The notes under the pieces are model-generated. The model was given only the letters and a program-made list of their open reading frames with translations. It searched no databases and had not been told where the DNA came from. Positions 7,444 through 15,478 of a stretch of 24,981 bases of DNA are shown piece by piece; positions within the stretch are counted from its first letter, which is position 1; the number at the start of each line of letters is the position of its first letter. Made by a program: the position numbers and the translations under genes. This stretch comes from Candidatus Zixiibacteriota bacterium (GTDB lineage: Bacteria; Zixibacteria; MSB-5A5; SM23-73-2). The stretch is taken from assembly GCA_030615745.1 (NCBI GenBank), contig JAUWYR010000038.1, positions 1-24,981 on the forward strand. The letters run 5' to 3'.

Positions 7444-8118
7444 ATGAACGAGGAGTATTACGTAAACGAAAAAAACCTTAAAGACAAAGCTTTGTTTTGG
7501 GAAGAAGAAATTAGACCTTATAATACCCACCAAATGAAGCCTAACTTTCCTTCCTCTGCTCTTCTGGTGATAGACATGCAAAACTTCTTTCTAAATCCAG
7601 AAAGCAAAACTTTCACTCCAGGGGGATTAGCGATAATTCCTAATGTTGTAAAGCTTGTCAAGGTTTTCAGGCAAAATAAGTTTCCAGTAATCTACACTGC
7701 TCATGTTCATAAAAGTCCTGAGATGGACGGGGGTATAATGGCCTGGTGGTGGCAGGGTATGGTTATTGAGAACACAACTGATGCTCAGATTCACCCAGCT
7801 TTAGCTCCTCTACCTAAAGAGAAGGTAATTTATAAGCACCGTTACAGCGGATTCTACAATACTGACTTAGAGATTACTCTGAGATGTCTTAAGATCACTG
7901 ATCTTTTAATTTGTGGAATAATGACCAATTTATGTTGCGAAACCACAGCCAGAGAGGCTTTCATGAGGGACTTTAGAGTTTTCTTTCTTCTGGATGCCAC
8001 CGGAACCATAGATGAAGAACTTCACTTAGCCACTCTTAAAAATGTTGCTTTTGGGTTTGCTTATGTGACCAAGACGGAGGAGGTTTTGAAAAAGTTAAAT
8101 AAAAAGCTTTGTGCTTGA
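7444..8118 (+). CDS. Isochorismatase-family cysteine hydrolase, 224 aa
   Basis: ATG 7444 follows GGAGG (7434-7438) at 5 bp. The catalytic triad of the isochorismatase-like (nicotinamidase/N-carbamoylsarcosine amidase) fold can be assigned. Asp44 lies in ALLVIDMQNFFL, Lys131 in VIYKHRYSGFYNT, and Cys164 in GIMTNLCCETTAREAF; the cis-peptide region before the cysteine is also normal. The family hydrolyses amides, ureas or vinyl ethers through a cysteine nucleophile. The substrate cannot be told from the sequence. An unusual WWW tract (residues 101-103) in the lid region may help define it. An N-terminal extension of about 35 residues precedes the core and has no signal peptide, so the enzyme is cytoplasmic. 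The gene stands alone and ends in TGA. Confidence 0.88.
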   Translation: MNEEYYVNEKNLKDKALFWEEEIRPYNTHQMKPNFPSSALLVIDMQNFFLNPESKTFTPGGLAIIPNVVKLVKVFRQNKFPVIYTAHVHKSPEMDGGIMAWWWQGMVIENTTDAQIHPALAPLPKEKVIYKHRYSGFYNTDLEITLRCLKITDLLICGIMTNLCCETTAREAFMRDFRVFFLLDATGTIDEELHLATLKNVAFGFAYVTKTEEVLKKLNKKLCA

Positions 8119-8192
8119 TAATTATTATCACTATGGAGCGGGAATTCCTATTCCTGATCCAGCTAAGAGACTGTCCAAGAATTAAAACAATG

Positions 8193-8254
8193 GTAGCCGC
8201 CCCGCATCAGATGGGGCGAAAATGTTACTTACGCAACCTAAAGGTTGCGGCTAC
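8193..8254. repeat. Compound hairpin GTAGCCGC / GCGGCTAC containing an empty CGCAACCT site
   Basis: Outer arms at 8193-8200 and 8247-8254 enclose GCCCC/GGGGC and the hairpin CGCAACCT-A-AAGGTTGCG (8232-8249). The latter equals the hairpin at 16120-16152 without its 15-bp module; both are preceded by ACTTA. Confidence 0.75.
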
Positions 8255-8294
8255 CCATGCAAATCATAATTTTTGGAGAAATTTCTAAAGAGTT

Positions 8295-8369
8295 CGTCGG
8301 GCATGTGCGTATGCATCAAGAGATCCGAAGGATGTCCGAAGGACTCTTCGAGCTTCGCAAAGCCCGACG
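8295..8369. repeat. 75-bp dispersed repeat, copy 1
   Basis: Ends CGTCGGGC/GCCCGACG form an 8-bp inverted repeat. Inside, an AAGAG/CTCTT stem encloses two short hairpins, ATCC-GAA-GGAT and GTCC-GAA-GGAC, so the element can form a branched (three-way) structure. It is identical over 75 bp to 8629-8703. Confidence 0.85.
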
Positions 8370-8492
8370 TTACATTTAACTCCTTAACATAAACCCTTTG
8401 AAATACTCTTACAATGCTTTTTGATAACCTATTCTAATTTGAATATAAAAAAATTAGGAGGACAATCAAGTAAAAATTTGGCTAATTTTAAA

Positions 8493-8510
8493 GTAAAGCT
8501 AAAGCTTTAC
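8493..8510. repeat. Empty GTAAAGCT / AGCTTTAC hairpin
   Basis: GTAAAGCT (8493-8500) is followed directly by AAAGCTTTAC (8501-8510) and ACTCCA. This is the uninterrupted form of the elements at 3338-3370 (15-bp insert) and 6801-6842 (26-bp insert). Confidence 0.75.
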
Positions 8511-8540
8511 ACTCCACTAATTTTCACTGTTATTGTGATA

Positions 8541-8605
8541 CGTGCTGTTCGGGTCCCCTGACCCGAACAGGTATTCCGCCAAGTCAGGGGACTTGGCAGT
8601 CACGG
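8541..8605. repeat. Double-hairpin element, empty form
   Basis: Two adjacent hairpins, GTTCGGGTC/GACCCGAAC and GCCAAGTC/GACTTGGC, are joined by a short GTATTCC linker. Read on the minus strand, the segment aligns end to end with 15912-15991, except that the latter carries 15 extra bases in the loop of the second hairpin. Confidence 0.8.
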
Positions 8606-8628
8606 AATTTGGTTTCGACTAAAAAATT

Positions 8629-8703
8629 CGTCGGGCATGTGCGTATGCATCAAGAGATCCGAAGGATGTCCGAAGGACTCTTCGAGCTTCGCAAAGCCCG
8701 ACG
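8629..8703. repeat. 75-bp dispersed repeat, copy 2
   Basis: Identical to 8295-8369 and in the same orientation, 334 bp away. The flanking bases differ apart from a short TTCG/ATTCG lead-in, which suggests that the 75 bp is the mobile or copied unit. Confidence 0.85.
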
Positions 8704-8721
8704 CTACGTTTTTTTTAACTG

Positions 8722-8812
8722 AACCCTAAAACCTACTACCTATCACCTACTACCTATTTCCTATCACCCACCACCTACCACCTAATACCTCTCAAACAAC
8801 CTCCCCCACTCA
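8722..8812. repeat. G-free low-complexity tract of CCTACYA/CCTATCA units
   Basis: Ninety-one bases contain no G on the plus strand. The centre (8731-8790) is a degenerate tandem array of ACCTACTA/CCTATCA/CCACCTA units. It overlaps the last codons of the DUF362 gene. On the minus strand it is a GGT/GGTAG-rich run just after that gene's stop. Confidence 0.7.
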
Positions 8813-9858
8813 GTCTTCTTAAATTCATTTATGAGCCTCCTCCCTACTGTCGGATACCACAGTATATCATGATAAAAATTCGAGGCAAAGGATGCCCATC
8901 CCACCAAAGGTGATTTCAACAATATCCCTTCCAAAAATCTCAGAGGTCCAATTCTTAACATCTGGTCTCCCCAGATAACAAAGCTCTTTTTGACCTTGAA
9001 CCCAAAATTAACAGAAGATATATCTTCTCCGATTATCTCGATCTCTTTTGGGTCGCCAACTCCTAATCCTTTTTCATGACAAATTCTAATGTATGGGATA
9101 GTCATCGGGTCAAAGCCCATGAGTTTAGCTGAGATAGAATCTATGGCTACTGAATCGAAAGAAGCTAAAATGTAATTTTTGATCTCTGGTTTCATTGTTC
9201 TTGGACCTGCTCCGTCACCGCAAACTGTACCGTCCATCACAGCGAAAACACTCGGATGAATTTCTTTTTGCATAAGCAAAAGATCAACCAATACCTGGTG
9301 AATATATTTATGCCCGTAATGCCTGAACTCCTTAAGCAGACCTCCAAATGAGTTTTTTATAGCTCCGGTGGTAATTGAATGTCCGTGGGTTTTAACTGTT
9401 GGAAGATGGATCACCTGTTTGCCAATAAACATCTTTGGAATCTCAATTCCTTTTGGAAAAAGTAAGTTTAATTTCAAGAGTTTGCTTTTGAATTCATATT
9501 TTATCCATTCAACTTCAGTTAAGGGGGTGAATTTAATTTTATATTTATTCAAAACACTTAGCCACCTATTATTTTCCGCTCCTTTCACAGGATCAGTAAC
9601 CACAGTCTTGTTTTCCACAGGTAAAAGTTTTTCTTTTTTAAATCCATCTTCCAATAAAGTCTTTAAAACACCTTCTAACTGCCAGGGTTCAGAGGAGCAG
9701 GATGGAAAATACTTTGTCCAGGAAAGATTAAGTTTTAACAGAGTCTCTTTATCTTTAGGGAGAAACTTTTGATATTCGGATAGTTTCAAAAGCTTTGTGT
9801 AATCTTCTAAGACCTTATCCGGTGAGGTTTTTAATACTATGACTTTAGGCTCTGACAC
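8782..9858 (-). CDS. DUF362 domain protein, about 358 aa
   Basis: The protein matches the DUF362 family. Visible family-type segments are HLPTVKTHGHSITTGAIKNS with FGGLL following (about 155-180), FAVMDGTVCGDGAGP (about 210-225), and ILASFDSVAIDSISAKLMGFDP (about 235-255). No CxxCxxC ferredoxin motif is present, so it lacks the iron-sulfur domain fused to some DUF362 proteins. The biochemical function of the family is not established. Two GTG starts are possible. GTG 9867 abuts the upstream stop and has no ribosome site. GTG 9858 has AGGTGA, made partly from the upstream TAG, 5 bp before it and is preferred. The tight junction with the UbiA-type gene indicates one operon and coupled translation, so a role in the same polyprenyl-phosphate sugar pathway is possible. 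Confidence 0.8.
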   Translation of the reverse strand: MSEPKVIVLKTSPDKVLEDYTKLLKLSEYQKFLPKDKETLLKLNLSWTKYFPSCSSEPWQLEGVLKTLLEDGFKKEKLLPVENKTVVTDPVKGAENNRWLSVLNKYKIKFTPLTEVEWIKYEFKSKLLKLNLLFPKGIEIPKMFIGKQVIHLPTVKTHGHSITTGAIKNSFGGLLKEFRHYGHKYIHQVLVDLLLMQKEIHPSVFAVMDGTVCGDGAGPRTMKPEIKNYILASFDSVAIDSISAKLMGFDPMTIPYIRICHEKGLGVGDPKEIEIIGEDISSVNFGFKVKKSFVIWGDQMLRIGPLRFLEGILLKSPLVGWASFASNFYHDILWYPTVGRRLINEFKKTEWGRLFERY

Positions 9859-9867
9859 AAAAATCAC

Positions 9868-10737
9868 CTATATATATACGATTATCAAAACACAGATAAG
9901 CCATAAAAAGATGTCGATTAAAATCGGAAAATCGGTCAAAAGAAGCTTTGATGGGCTTCCCCCCTCCTCTTTCTGATGAATCAGATAAAGATACCTGAAT
10001 ATTCCATACAAAACAAATGGGATGGTCAGCTCCAGATGTTCAACGTTCAATTTCTCCTTAACCTCAGGTGAAAGGGTATAAAAAGCATAAGCCACCACAG
10101 TTGATGCTGTGACTACTGAGATCAACTGGTCTAAAAAATAAGGGCTGTATTCGGTCAATATTTTTCTATGAGTGTTTGCTTTGTCTTCTAACAAAATCAG
10201 CTCATATCTTCTCTTGCCGAACCCCAAAAAAAGTGCTAAAAGAGTTGTGCATACCACAAGCCAGGAGGAAATAGTTACACCGATAACAACTGCTCCAGCC
10301 ACAGCCCTGAGCACAAATCCAGCTGAAATGCACATCACATCAAGTATGACTATATGTTTTAAATATTTGGAGTAGACAATATTTAGAGCAAAATAGATTA
10401 AACACACAAGAAAAAAATTCCCGCTTAAATAATATGAAAAAAGAAGAGATAACAAAGCCAGTGCGCCTGAAAAAAGTAAAGCGGAAAAGATTTTGAGCTT
10501 ACCAGAGGCTATTGGTCTTCTGGATTTAAGAGGATGTGCTCTATCATAACGTAGGTCTATAACATCGTTTATTATATACACACTTGAGCAGAGAAGGCAG
10601 AAAAGAAAAAAAGCATAAAAAGTTTTGATAAGCATAAAAGAGTTAAGTAGATTTTGAGAAAAGATAACTCCTGCAAAAAGCAAAAGATTTTTTACCCACT
10701 GGTTGGGTCGCATGGAGATTAAAATCTGTTTAATCAT
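9868..10737 (-). CDS. UbiA-family prenyltransferase, decaprenyl-phosphate phosphoribosyltransferase-like, 289 aa
   Basis: This is an integral membrane protein with about eight or nine helices. RPNQWVKNLLLFAGV at the N-terminus and NDVIDLRYDRAHPLKSRRPI (Asn57, Asp58, Asp61, Asp65) followed by ASGK are characteristic of the DPPR-synthase branch of UbiA (the Mycobacterium Rv3806c type). The second aspartate-type region includes GFGKRRYELILLEDK and TEYSPYFLDQLI. In mycobacteria this enzyme joins phosphoribosyl pyrophosphate to polyprenyl phosphate, the first step towards a lipid-linked arabinose donor. In other bacteria related genes serve undefined glycolipid or cell-wall pathways. The partner epimerase genes (DprE1/DprE2) are not in the window. 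A TTTACA/TATATT promoter lies just upstream. ATG 10737 has only a weak GGA ribosome site, which may mean a short leader. Confidence 0.85.
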   Translation of the reverse strand: MIKQILISMRPNQWVKNLLLFAGVIFSQNLLNSFMLIKTFYAFFLFCLLCSSVYIINDVIDLRYDRAHPLKSRRPIASGKLKIFSALLFSGALALLSLLFSYYLSGNFFLVCLIYFALNIVYSKYLKHIVILDVMCISAGFVLRAVAGAVVIGVTISSWLVVCTTLLALFLGFGKRRYELILLEDKANTHRKILTEYSPYFLDQLISVVTASTVVAYAFYTLSPEVKEKLNVEHLELTIPFVLYGIFRYLYLIHQKEEGGSPSKLLLTDFPILIDIFLWLICVLIIVYI

Positions 10738-10763
10738 AGAAGTTCCATTCTGTTAATCGACTT

Positions 10764-10791
10764 AATATATTAAATTTTGAGGGAATGTAAA
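10764..10791 (-). promoter_or_regulatory. Sigma70-like promoter of the UbiA-DUF362 operon
   Basis: Minus strand TTTACA (10791-10786), 16-bp spacer, TATATT (10769-10764). It lies about 25-50 bp before the ATG, giving a leader of about 20 nt. Confidence 0.4.
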
Positions 10792-10816
10792 GGGGAAAAG
10801 AGGTGGGTTTTTGTAC

Positions 10817-11052
10817 GGTCAAAAGTTACCTCGTGACCGGTTAATATCTGGTAGCAGAAGATAACTTCTGTTACCACAGAAAGAGATTTCAGGATTAATA
10901 GAACGATAGTATGATTAACCGAAGAACAATCAGATAAAGTAACTCAGAACTTCTTCCTAATCCGCTTATTAGCAAAAGATTACAATAATCTCTTCAAGTT
11001 ATTTGTCAAGCGCAACAAAATGTAGGCACGAATTCATTGTGCAAATAAAGAA
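10817..11052. repeat. Spacer 10738-11117: scattered and decayed hairpins
   Basis: The 380-bp spacer holds a GGTCAAAAG/CTCGTGACC imperfect hairpin (10817-10838), related to the first hairpin of the 148-bp duplication. It also holds GGTAGCAGAAG/CTTCTGTTACC (10850-10875) and a truncated copy (11032-11052) of the palindrome at 6735. No gene is visible. Confidence 0.55.
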
Positions 11053-11117
11053 TAAAATGAATTTGAGACTTACTAATTCAAACACTTTTTTGAGAACAAC
11101 AAAGAAATGTAGGATTA

Positions 11118-12929
11118 TCAGGGATGTTTGACCGCCATCTTCTCTGTCATATAAATCATCGCCCTGTTCTTCCCCTCGCTTTTAGCCTTTAAAAGAGCCA
11201 TATCAGCACACCAGATCAATCTATCAGAATCTTTTGCGTCCCGAGGATAGATGGCTGAGCCTAAGCTTATGGTTATATGATGGGTGTGGTCCAAATATTC
11301 ATCTTTAAAGGGGAAAGCCTCTATGCTTTTTCGTAGTCTTTCCATAAATTTCCTACATTCCGCTGAATCGGTCTCAGGCATAATCACACAGAACTCCTCC
11401 CCTCCATAGCGACAGACAACATCAATAGACCTGACCACTTTTAAAAGATGATTGCCCAACTGTTTTAAGAGGCTATCCCCTGCTTGATGACCAAAAGAAT
11501 CATTGTAAATTTTAAACTGGTCTATGTCGAACATCACCAAAGCTAACTTTCTTTCAAATCTTTTAGCTCTGAATATCTCCTCATTTAACCTCTTATAGAA
11601 ATACCGATAGTTATAAAGCCCGGTCATGCTATCAGTATAGGAGAGTTCCTCGATCATCTTATATTGCTTGATGTTTCTTAACGATAAAGATGCCATGTTC
11701 AAAAGAATGGAAAAGGAGGATAGGTCAATTCCTTGGTATTCTCGATTTTTCCTTTTTATACCTAATAAGACAACGCCAAATCGACTATCAGGGAGATTTA
11801 GTTTGGAACCAAGAACAAACCCTTTCCTTTCTAAAAAAGCCAAAAGGTAACCCTCTTTTTTCTCGACATCCTTAAGAAAAAATGGCTCGGTTTTGCTTTG
11901 AATCCAAAAATAGAATTGGGATTTTTTGTTCAAAGAAACAGAAGGTGTGTTTTCGAGCTCTATATCTCTGGAATATCTGGGAAAAAGGTCTCCTGTGTCT
12001 TTCTCTGGCAACAAAATCATTATCTTTTCTGAATCAAAGTGCTTTTGCAAAGTTTCTATTAAAATGAAAAATAACCTCTCCTCATCCAAAGAATTGTAGA
12101 GGTTTTCAGTCTCCTGGAAAAGGGCATAAAGATCAAAAATCTTTTTTTTCAACTCCCTTTCTGAACTCTCCTTTCTCCATTTTTCTAAAGATAGGTAGCT
12201 TTCGATTTTTCTTTTTTTTGATTTTATTTCCTCTTTCAACTTTTTTATTTCAAATTCTTTTGCAACTTTCTTACTTACCCAAAGGATTAAATTTTTCTCA
12301 AAATCCAAAAGAGCTGTTCTTTTTGCTTTGATCAGAGCCAGTGCAAAAATTTCAGATTCATCTTCAATTTGAAAAAGTAGGTTAAAACCCACTTCATCTA
12401 TAAGTTTCTCAAAATCTTTGCCTAAATCGTCATATCCTTTGAATTCTATTTTAAAAATAGCCTGCCCAGTTAAGGAAGCCCCTGATTTCAGTTGTGAGAT
12501 TAACTTATCATTTATCTCAAAGTGAAGCCTTTTGTAAACTGATTTAGAAAGGTTGTATCCAAAAACCGGTTTGAATTCTTTTTTGTTTCTTACAAAAAGC
12601 AAAAGGCAATCGAGCCCTATGAGTTCATCTAAAAATTCAGTTAAAAATTTGGTCCACTTAGAGAGGGTAAATTTTTTCTTAGAATCTCTTTTTACCTCAA
12701 ATACCTTTTCTGTCAAAAGCCTTACTTTTTGAGTAAATTGAGAGTTGGTTCGATTCGCTCTATTCCATGCATTATAGATAAATCCTAAGATAAAAAACAA
12801 ACCTATAAAGACTATCTTTACCCCAAGCTGGATCTGTGCCAAAAAAAGCCAGGCAACACACAAAATCACAAGCAAGGAAAAGACAACAAAGGTGGAAATA
12901 TCTTTGGATTTAAAAAGATTAAAACTCAT
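11118..12929 (-). CDS. Membrane-bound diguanylate cyclase with GAF-like region and GGDEF domain, 603 aa
   Basis: Two N-terminal hydrophobic helices (about residues 13-30 and 34-52) anchor the protein in the inner membrane. A long charged region rich in Lys/Glu, likely coiled coil (about 225-265), leads to a GAF-like sensory part (about 275-420). The C-terminal GGDEF domain starts at YTDSMTGLYNYRYFYKRLNE. The active-site signature is GGEEF (509-513), an accepted functional variant, with the metal-binding Asp in MFDIDQFKIYNDSFGHQAGD. The inhibitory I-site RxxD is present as RSID (500-503), five residues before GGEEF, so product inhibition by c-di-GMP is expected. No EAL domain is present. It should make c-di-GMP from two GTP in response to an unknown signal. 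The gene is alone between two spacers; its start at ATG 12929 has a weak ribosome site. Confidence 0.92.
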   Translation of the reverse strand: MSFNLFKSKDISTFVVFSLLVILCVAWLFLAQIQLGVKIVFIGLFFILGFIYNAWNRANRTNSQFTQKVRLLTEKVFEVKRDSKKKFTLSKWTKFLTEFLDELIGLDCLLLFVRNKKEFKPVFGYNLSKSVYKRLHFEINDKLISQLKSGASLTGQAIFKIEFKGYDDLGKDFEKLIDEVGFNLLFQIEDESEIFALALIKAKRTALLDFEKNLILWVSKKVAKEFEIKKLKEEIKSKKRKIESYLSLEKWRKESSERELKKKIFDLYALFQETENLYNSLDEERLFFILIETLQKHFDSEKIMILLPEKDTGDLFPRYSRDIELENTPSVSLNKKSQFYFWIQSKTEPFFLKDVEKKEGYLLAFLERKGFVLGSKLNLPDSRFGVVLLGIKRKNREYQGIDLSSFSILLNMASLSLRNIKQYKMIEELSYTDSMTGLYNYRYFYKRLNEEIFRAKRFERKLALVMFDIDQFKIYNDSFGHQAGDSLLKQLGNHLLKVVRSIDVVCRYGGEEFCVIMPETDSAECRKFMERLRKSIEAFPFKDEYLDHTHHITISLGSAIYPRDAKDSDRLIWCADMALLKAKSEGKNRAMIYMTEKMAVKHP

Positions 12930-13211
12930 AGCCTAAACTCAAGATTTGAGTATAAAATGTTAAAGTTTTTTTCAGCACCATTTAATATTTTAAAAAAGAG
13001 ATTTTTCTTTTTATTAACTTATCGGCTGGATTAGTTGTGGAATAAAGGGAGAAAGGGATGTATTTGATTATATTTAAGTAAGAATGCTGAAAAGCAATTA
13101 AAGAAAATTAAAGTCTTTTCATTAGTAAAGAAAAACACAAAGTTTGTAGATATAATTTATTGGAAGTTACAGTGAGAAGTAATGATAGAATAGAGCATCT
13201 TGCTCTGTTTT

Positions 13212-13250
13212 TGGAGTGCGATCCCGCCTTTGGCGGGACGCATGCACCCC
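13212..13250. repeat. Nested hairpin with TCCCGCC-TTT-GGCGGGA core
   Basis: The 17-bp palindrome at 13222-13238 sits between GGAGTGCG and CGCATGCACCCC arms, which pair imperfectly. The same 17-mer occurs in the opposite orientation at 21630-21646 inside a different hairpin. The rest of the 12930-13380 spacer is AT-rich, with no gene seen. Confidence 0.6.
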
Positions 13251-13287
13251 ATAATTTATTTTGAGGATGTTATCATTTACCCAGAAG

Positions 13288-13342
13288 TCTGTTTGCGGGG
13301 ATGCCTGCCCGTGCTACAGAGATAACATCCCCGCTGAACAGA
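13288..13342. repeat. Nested hairpin TCTGTT..CGGGGAT / ATCCCCG..AACAGA with an 18-bp module variant
   Basis: The arms pair over about 14 bp. In the loop, after GGGGAT, stands GCCTGCCCGTGCTACAGA (13303-13320), a longer variant of the 15-bp module that keeps the GCCTGCCCG start. GATAACATCC follows, as at 15183. Confidence 0.65.
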
Positions 13343-13380
13343 TCAAACGGAGAAAATTTCATCGTATTAAAAAATTTTTC

Positions 13381-15078
13381 TCACTTGAATTCGAGCACTA
13401 TTCCCTCTGTTTCCCATCTGGAGCGAACATTTAGTGTATCAGGATAAATAATTTTTGGCTCTGATGGCAAAAAAGGATAGGGGTTGCCAAAATCAAACTT
13501 CTGGTCACAATCTAAGTCAATAAAAGCACTTAAAAGATAGGCTCCAGGCAAGATACTGTCGAATAAAAATTCATTTGGTTTTTTTAAAATCTTTTGATAA
13601 TCTAATCTCGGTGGTTCTATTTTAGAGAGGATAATAAAGATATCTTTTTCCTCGGTTTTAGATAATACTTCAACTCTTCCTGAAAGGCTTCCTAAGGTAT
13701 CGGGATTCAGAGTTGTAAAGCTTATCTCAAATGGAATTGTGTCCAGAAGATTTCCAGCTAAATCTGTAACTTTGTTTTTCAATTCAAGTCTGTATTCTTT
13801 TTGACCTGAAAGCAAATTTTCTGGAACGAAAACAAAGGTAACTGGACCATTCCAAAAATAATTGCCTTCAATTTTTTCATCTTCTTTCTCTTTTAAAGCA
13901 AAAGATTTTTCAACCGAGAGTTTTTCAGGAGGTTTTTCAAAAAAGATTTTTATCTCGGTATCCAAAGGAACTATTTTTCCTTTGTCAGGGGGAGAAGTCG
14001 CAAGAATTTTTAATCTTGAAGTATCAGGCAAGTCAGCGCCTGTAAAAAAACAGAAGTTTTTTTCAGGGTCAATTCGATTTCCGAACTTATCCTCGATATT
14101 TAATACTGAAAGCTTATAATTTCTTTTTGGCTCAAGCTTATCTGTTATCAAAAAAGCCTTTTGAAAATTTTTATAAAGAGAATAAACTTTTTTAATCTTA
14201 AAAGTTTTCTCTGGTTTTTCCTCATAGGTGATCAAATAGGATTCTGGATCAACAAGTGTTTTTGAGTCAATTAACTCATCGAACTCCACACTTATTAAAT
14301 TTTTATTCAATGCCTTGCACTCAACTAAAGAGGGCTTGGTTGTATCCTGTTTGAATAAAAAGAAATTCAGGTTATCTTTTCTAAAAGATCCAGAATTTAA
14401 TTTCACGTCGCAAGTTGTAACACCAACAAGCTCTTTTTCAACATCCAGCAAATAGTCTTTGTTTTTATCAAGAATTGCAAATAGTCTATAGGTTCCGAAT
14501 GATAGATTTTTTAGCTGGTAACCACCTTTTTCATCTGTCTGGGTAACGTAGTCAGGTAAAAACAAAGATGGGTCCGGCTCCTTTTCAGATAAAAGATAAG
14601 CTAAAATCAAGATCCCTGACATACTTTTTTTATCTGAGTACACAAAACCTGATATAAAGCCCGAATCAATAAAATCTCCAGTTGAAAAAGCAAAACAAAA
14701 AGGCGATTTCATTCTATTACCATGTAAATCCATAGCATCTGTTCCTAAGGTGACAACATAGGTTTTATCCATTAAAAGAGGCTCTTTTGGATAAATGCTT
14801 AATCTTTTCTTATGCCACTTAAACTCAAAAGGCGTTTTTGGCAAAGGTGAAACAAAGACTGCATCCTGAGTTTTTTTCTGCGACATTCTTTCTGAGAAGA
14901 AAATCTCGATTTTAGTATCTAAACCCACTCTGACTGAATCTTTTAGAGGATGGGTCTTGACCACCTCAGGTGGAGTCAAATCCTTTGGACCACCCGGAGG
15001 CATCCCCTGTTTGGCACATCGAGAAAATAAAAGGGTTACCGATAGAAAGATTAAGATAAAAAGTTTTTTTGAACTCAT
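13381..15078 (-). CDS. Lipoprotein with Ig-like (Big_5/SbsA-type) domains, 565 aa
   Basis: An N-terminal signal (MSSKKLFILIFLSVTLLFSRC) ends in a cysteine at residue 21 followed by AKQGMPPGGPKDLTPPEV. This PPGGPKD..PP opening is common in lipoproteins of FCB bacteria. The lipobox has Arg just before Cys (FSRC), which is not canonical, so lipidation is likely but not certain. The first Ig-like domain spans about 34-130 (DLTPPEVVKTHPLKDSVRVG ... FAFSTGD), with the KIEIFFSERMS strand of the SbsA/Big_5 type. A carboxypeptidase-regulatory-like segment follows (about 138-215, GISGFVYSDKK...YQLKNLSFGTYRLFA). Two more Ig-like domains lie at about 245-345 and 355-450, and a second regulatory-like domain is C-terminal. 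It is probably surface or periplasmic, with a structural or adhesive role. It has no enzymatic motif. The ribosome site is weak. Confidence 0.82.
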   Translation of the reverse strand: MSSKKLFILIFLSVTLLFSRCAKQGMPPGGPKDLTPPEVVKTHPLKDSVRVGLDTKIEIFFSERMSQKKTQDAVFVSPLPKTPFEFKWHKKRLSIYPKEPLLMDKTYVVTLGTDAMDLHGNRMKSPFCFAFSTGDFIDSGFISGFVYSDKKSMSGILILAYLLSEKEPDPSLFLPDYVTQTDEKGGYQLKNLSFGTYRLFAILDKNKDYLLDVEKELVGVTTCDVKLNSGSFRKDNLNFFLFKQDTTKPSLVECKALNKNLISVEFDELIDSKTLVDPESYLITYEEKPEKTFKIKKVYSLYKNFQKAFLITDKLEPKRNYKLSVLNIEDKFGNRIDPEKNFCFFTGADLPDTSRLKILATSPPDKGKIVPLDTEIKIFFEKPPEKLSVEKSFALKEKEDEKIEGNYFWNGPVTFVFVPENLLSGQKEYRLELKNKVTDLAGNLLDTIPFEISFTTLNPDTLGSLSGRVEVLSKTEEKDIFIILSKIEPPRLDYQKILKKPNEFLFDSILPGAYLLSAFIDLDCDQKFDFGNPYPFLPSEPKIIYPDTLNVRSRWETEGIVLEFK

Positions 15079-15115
15079 AATTTCTTTTTGTGTTATGTCA
15101 AGATCTCAGTCCTTT

Positions 15116-15202
15116 CGTTCTTGGCGGATGTTATCATCCGCCACGCAGTTAGAATTCTGTCAAGGATGCCTGCCCGGCCAGGGATAACATCCTCGACGAA
15201 CG
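15116..15202. repeat. Compound hairpin with an empty and a filled GGAT..ATCC hairpin side by side
   Basis: Outer CGTTC/GAACG arms enclose an empty hairpin GGCGGATG-TTAT-CATCCGCC (around 15124-15141). A filled one follows, where GGAT is followed by GCCTGCCCGGCCAGG (15168-15182) and GATAACATCC. Removing the 15-mer gives GGATGATAACATCC, exactly the reverse complement of 15126-15139. Confidence 0.75.
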
Positions 15203-15250
15203 TAAAGTTTTAAGCATCAGGAGTAGAGCTTTTGACTAACTATTTAAAAC

Positions 15251-15478
15251 TCAAAGATTGGCTAAAAATTCCTTAGGCGTAACTTTTGCCAGCTTCAAAA
15301 TACCTCTCAAAGTTCCAATCCTAAGCTCTTGGTGAAGGGGAACCACACATCCAATTTCACCGCTCTCTATTTTCCTTTTTAAAACCACATGACTTCCTCG
15401 CTGTCTTACTATTTTGAAACCGAGTCTTTCAAGTGCTTTAATCGTTTCTTTCCCTGATACTTTCCTTAGCTCAGGCAT
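15251..15478 (-). CDS. hicA: HicA-family toxin (mRNA interferase), 75 aa
   Basis: This small double-stranded-RNA-binding-fold protein has KALERLGFKIVRQRGSHVVL. The catalytic His30 lies in the GSH segment that defines HicA (YcfA) toxins, which cleave mRNA in translation-dependent fashion. The length is normal for the family. The ATG (15478) overlaps the end of hicB by 8 bp, and a GAGG ribosome site lies inside hicB, so the toxin is translated only with its antitoxin. No extra domain is present. It is flanked downstream by palindromic repeats. Confidence 0.9.
   Translation of the reverse strand: MPELRKVSGKETIKALERLGFKIVRQRGSHVVLKRKIESGEIGCVVPLHQELRIGTLRGILKLAKVTPKEFLANL

Noticed and set aside
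12470-12486. GCCTGCCCAGTTAAGG match to the 15-bp module inside the diguanylate cyclase gene
   Set aside because: Only the first nine or so bases match, it is in coding sequence (ASLTGQAIF), and it is not in a hairpin loop. It is a chance similarity.
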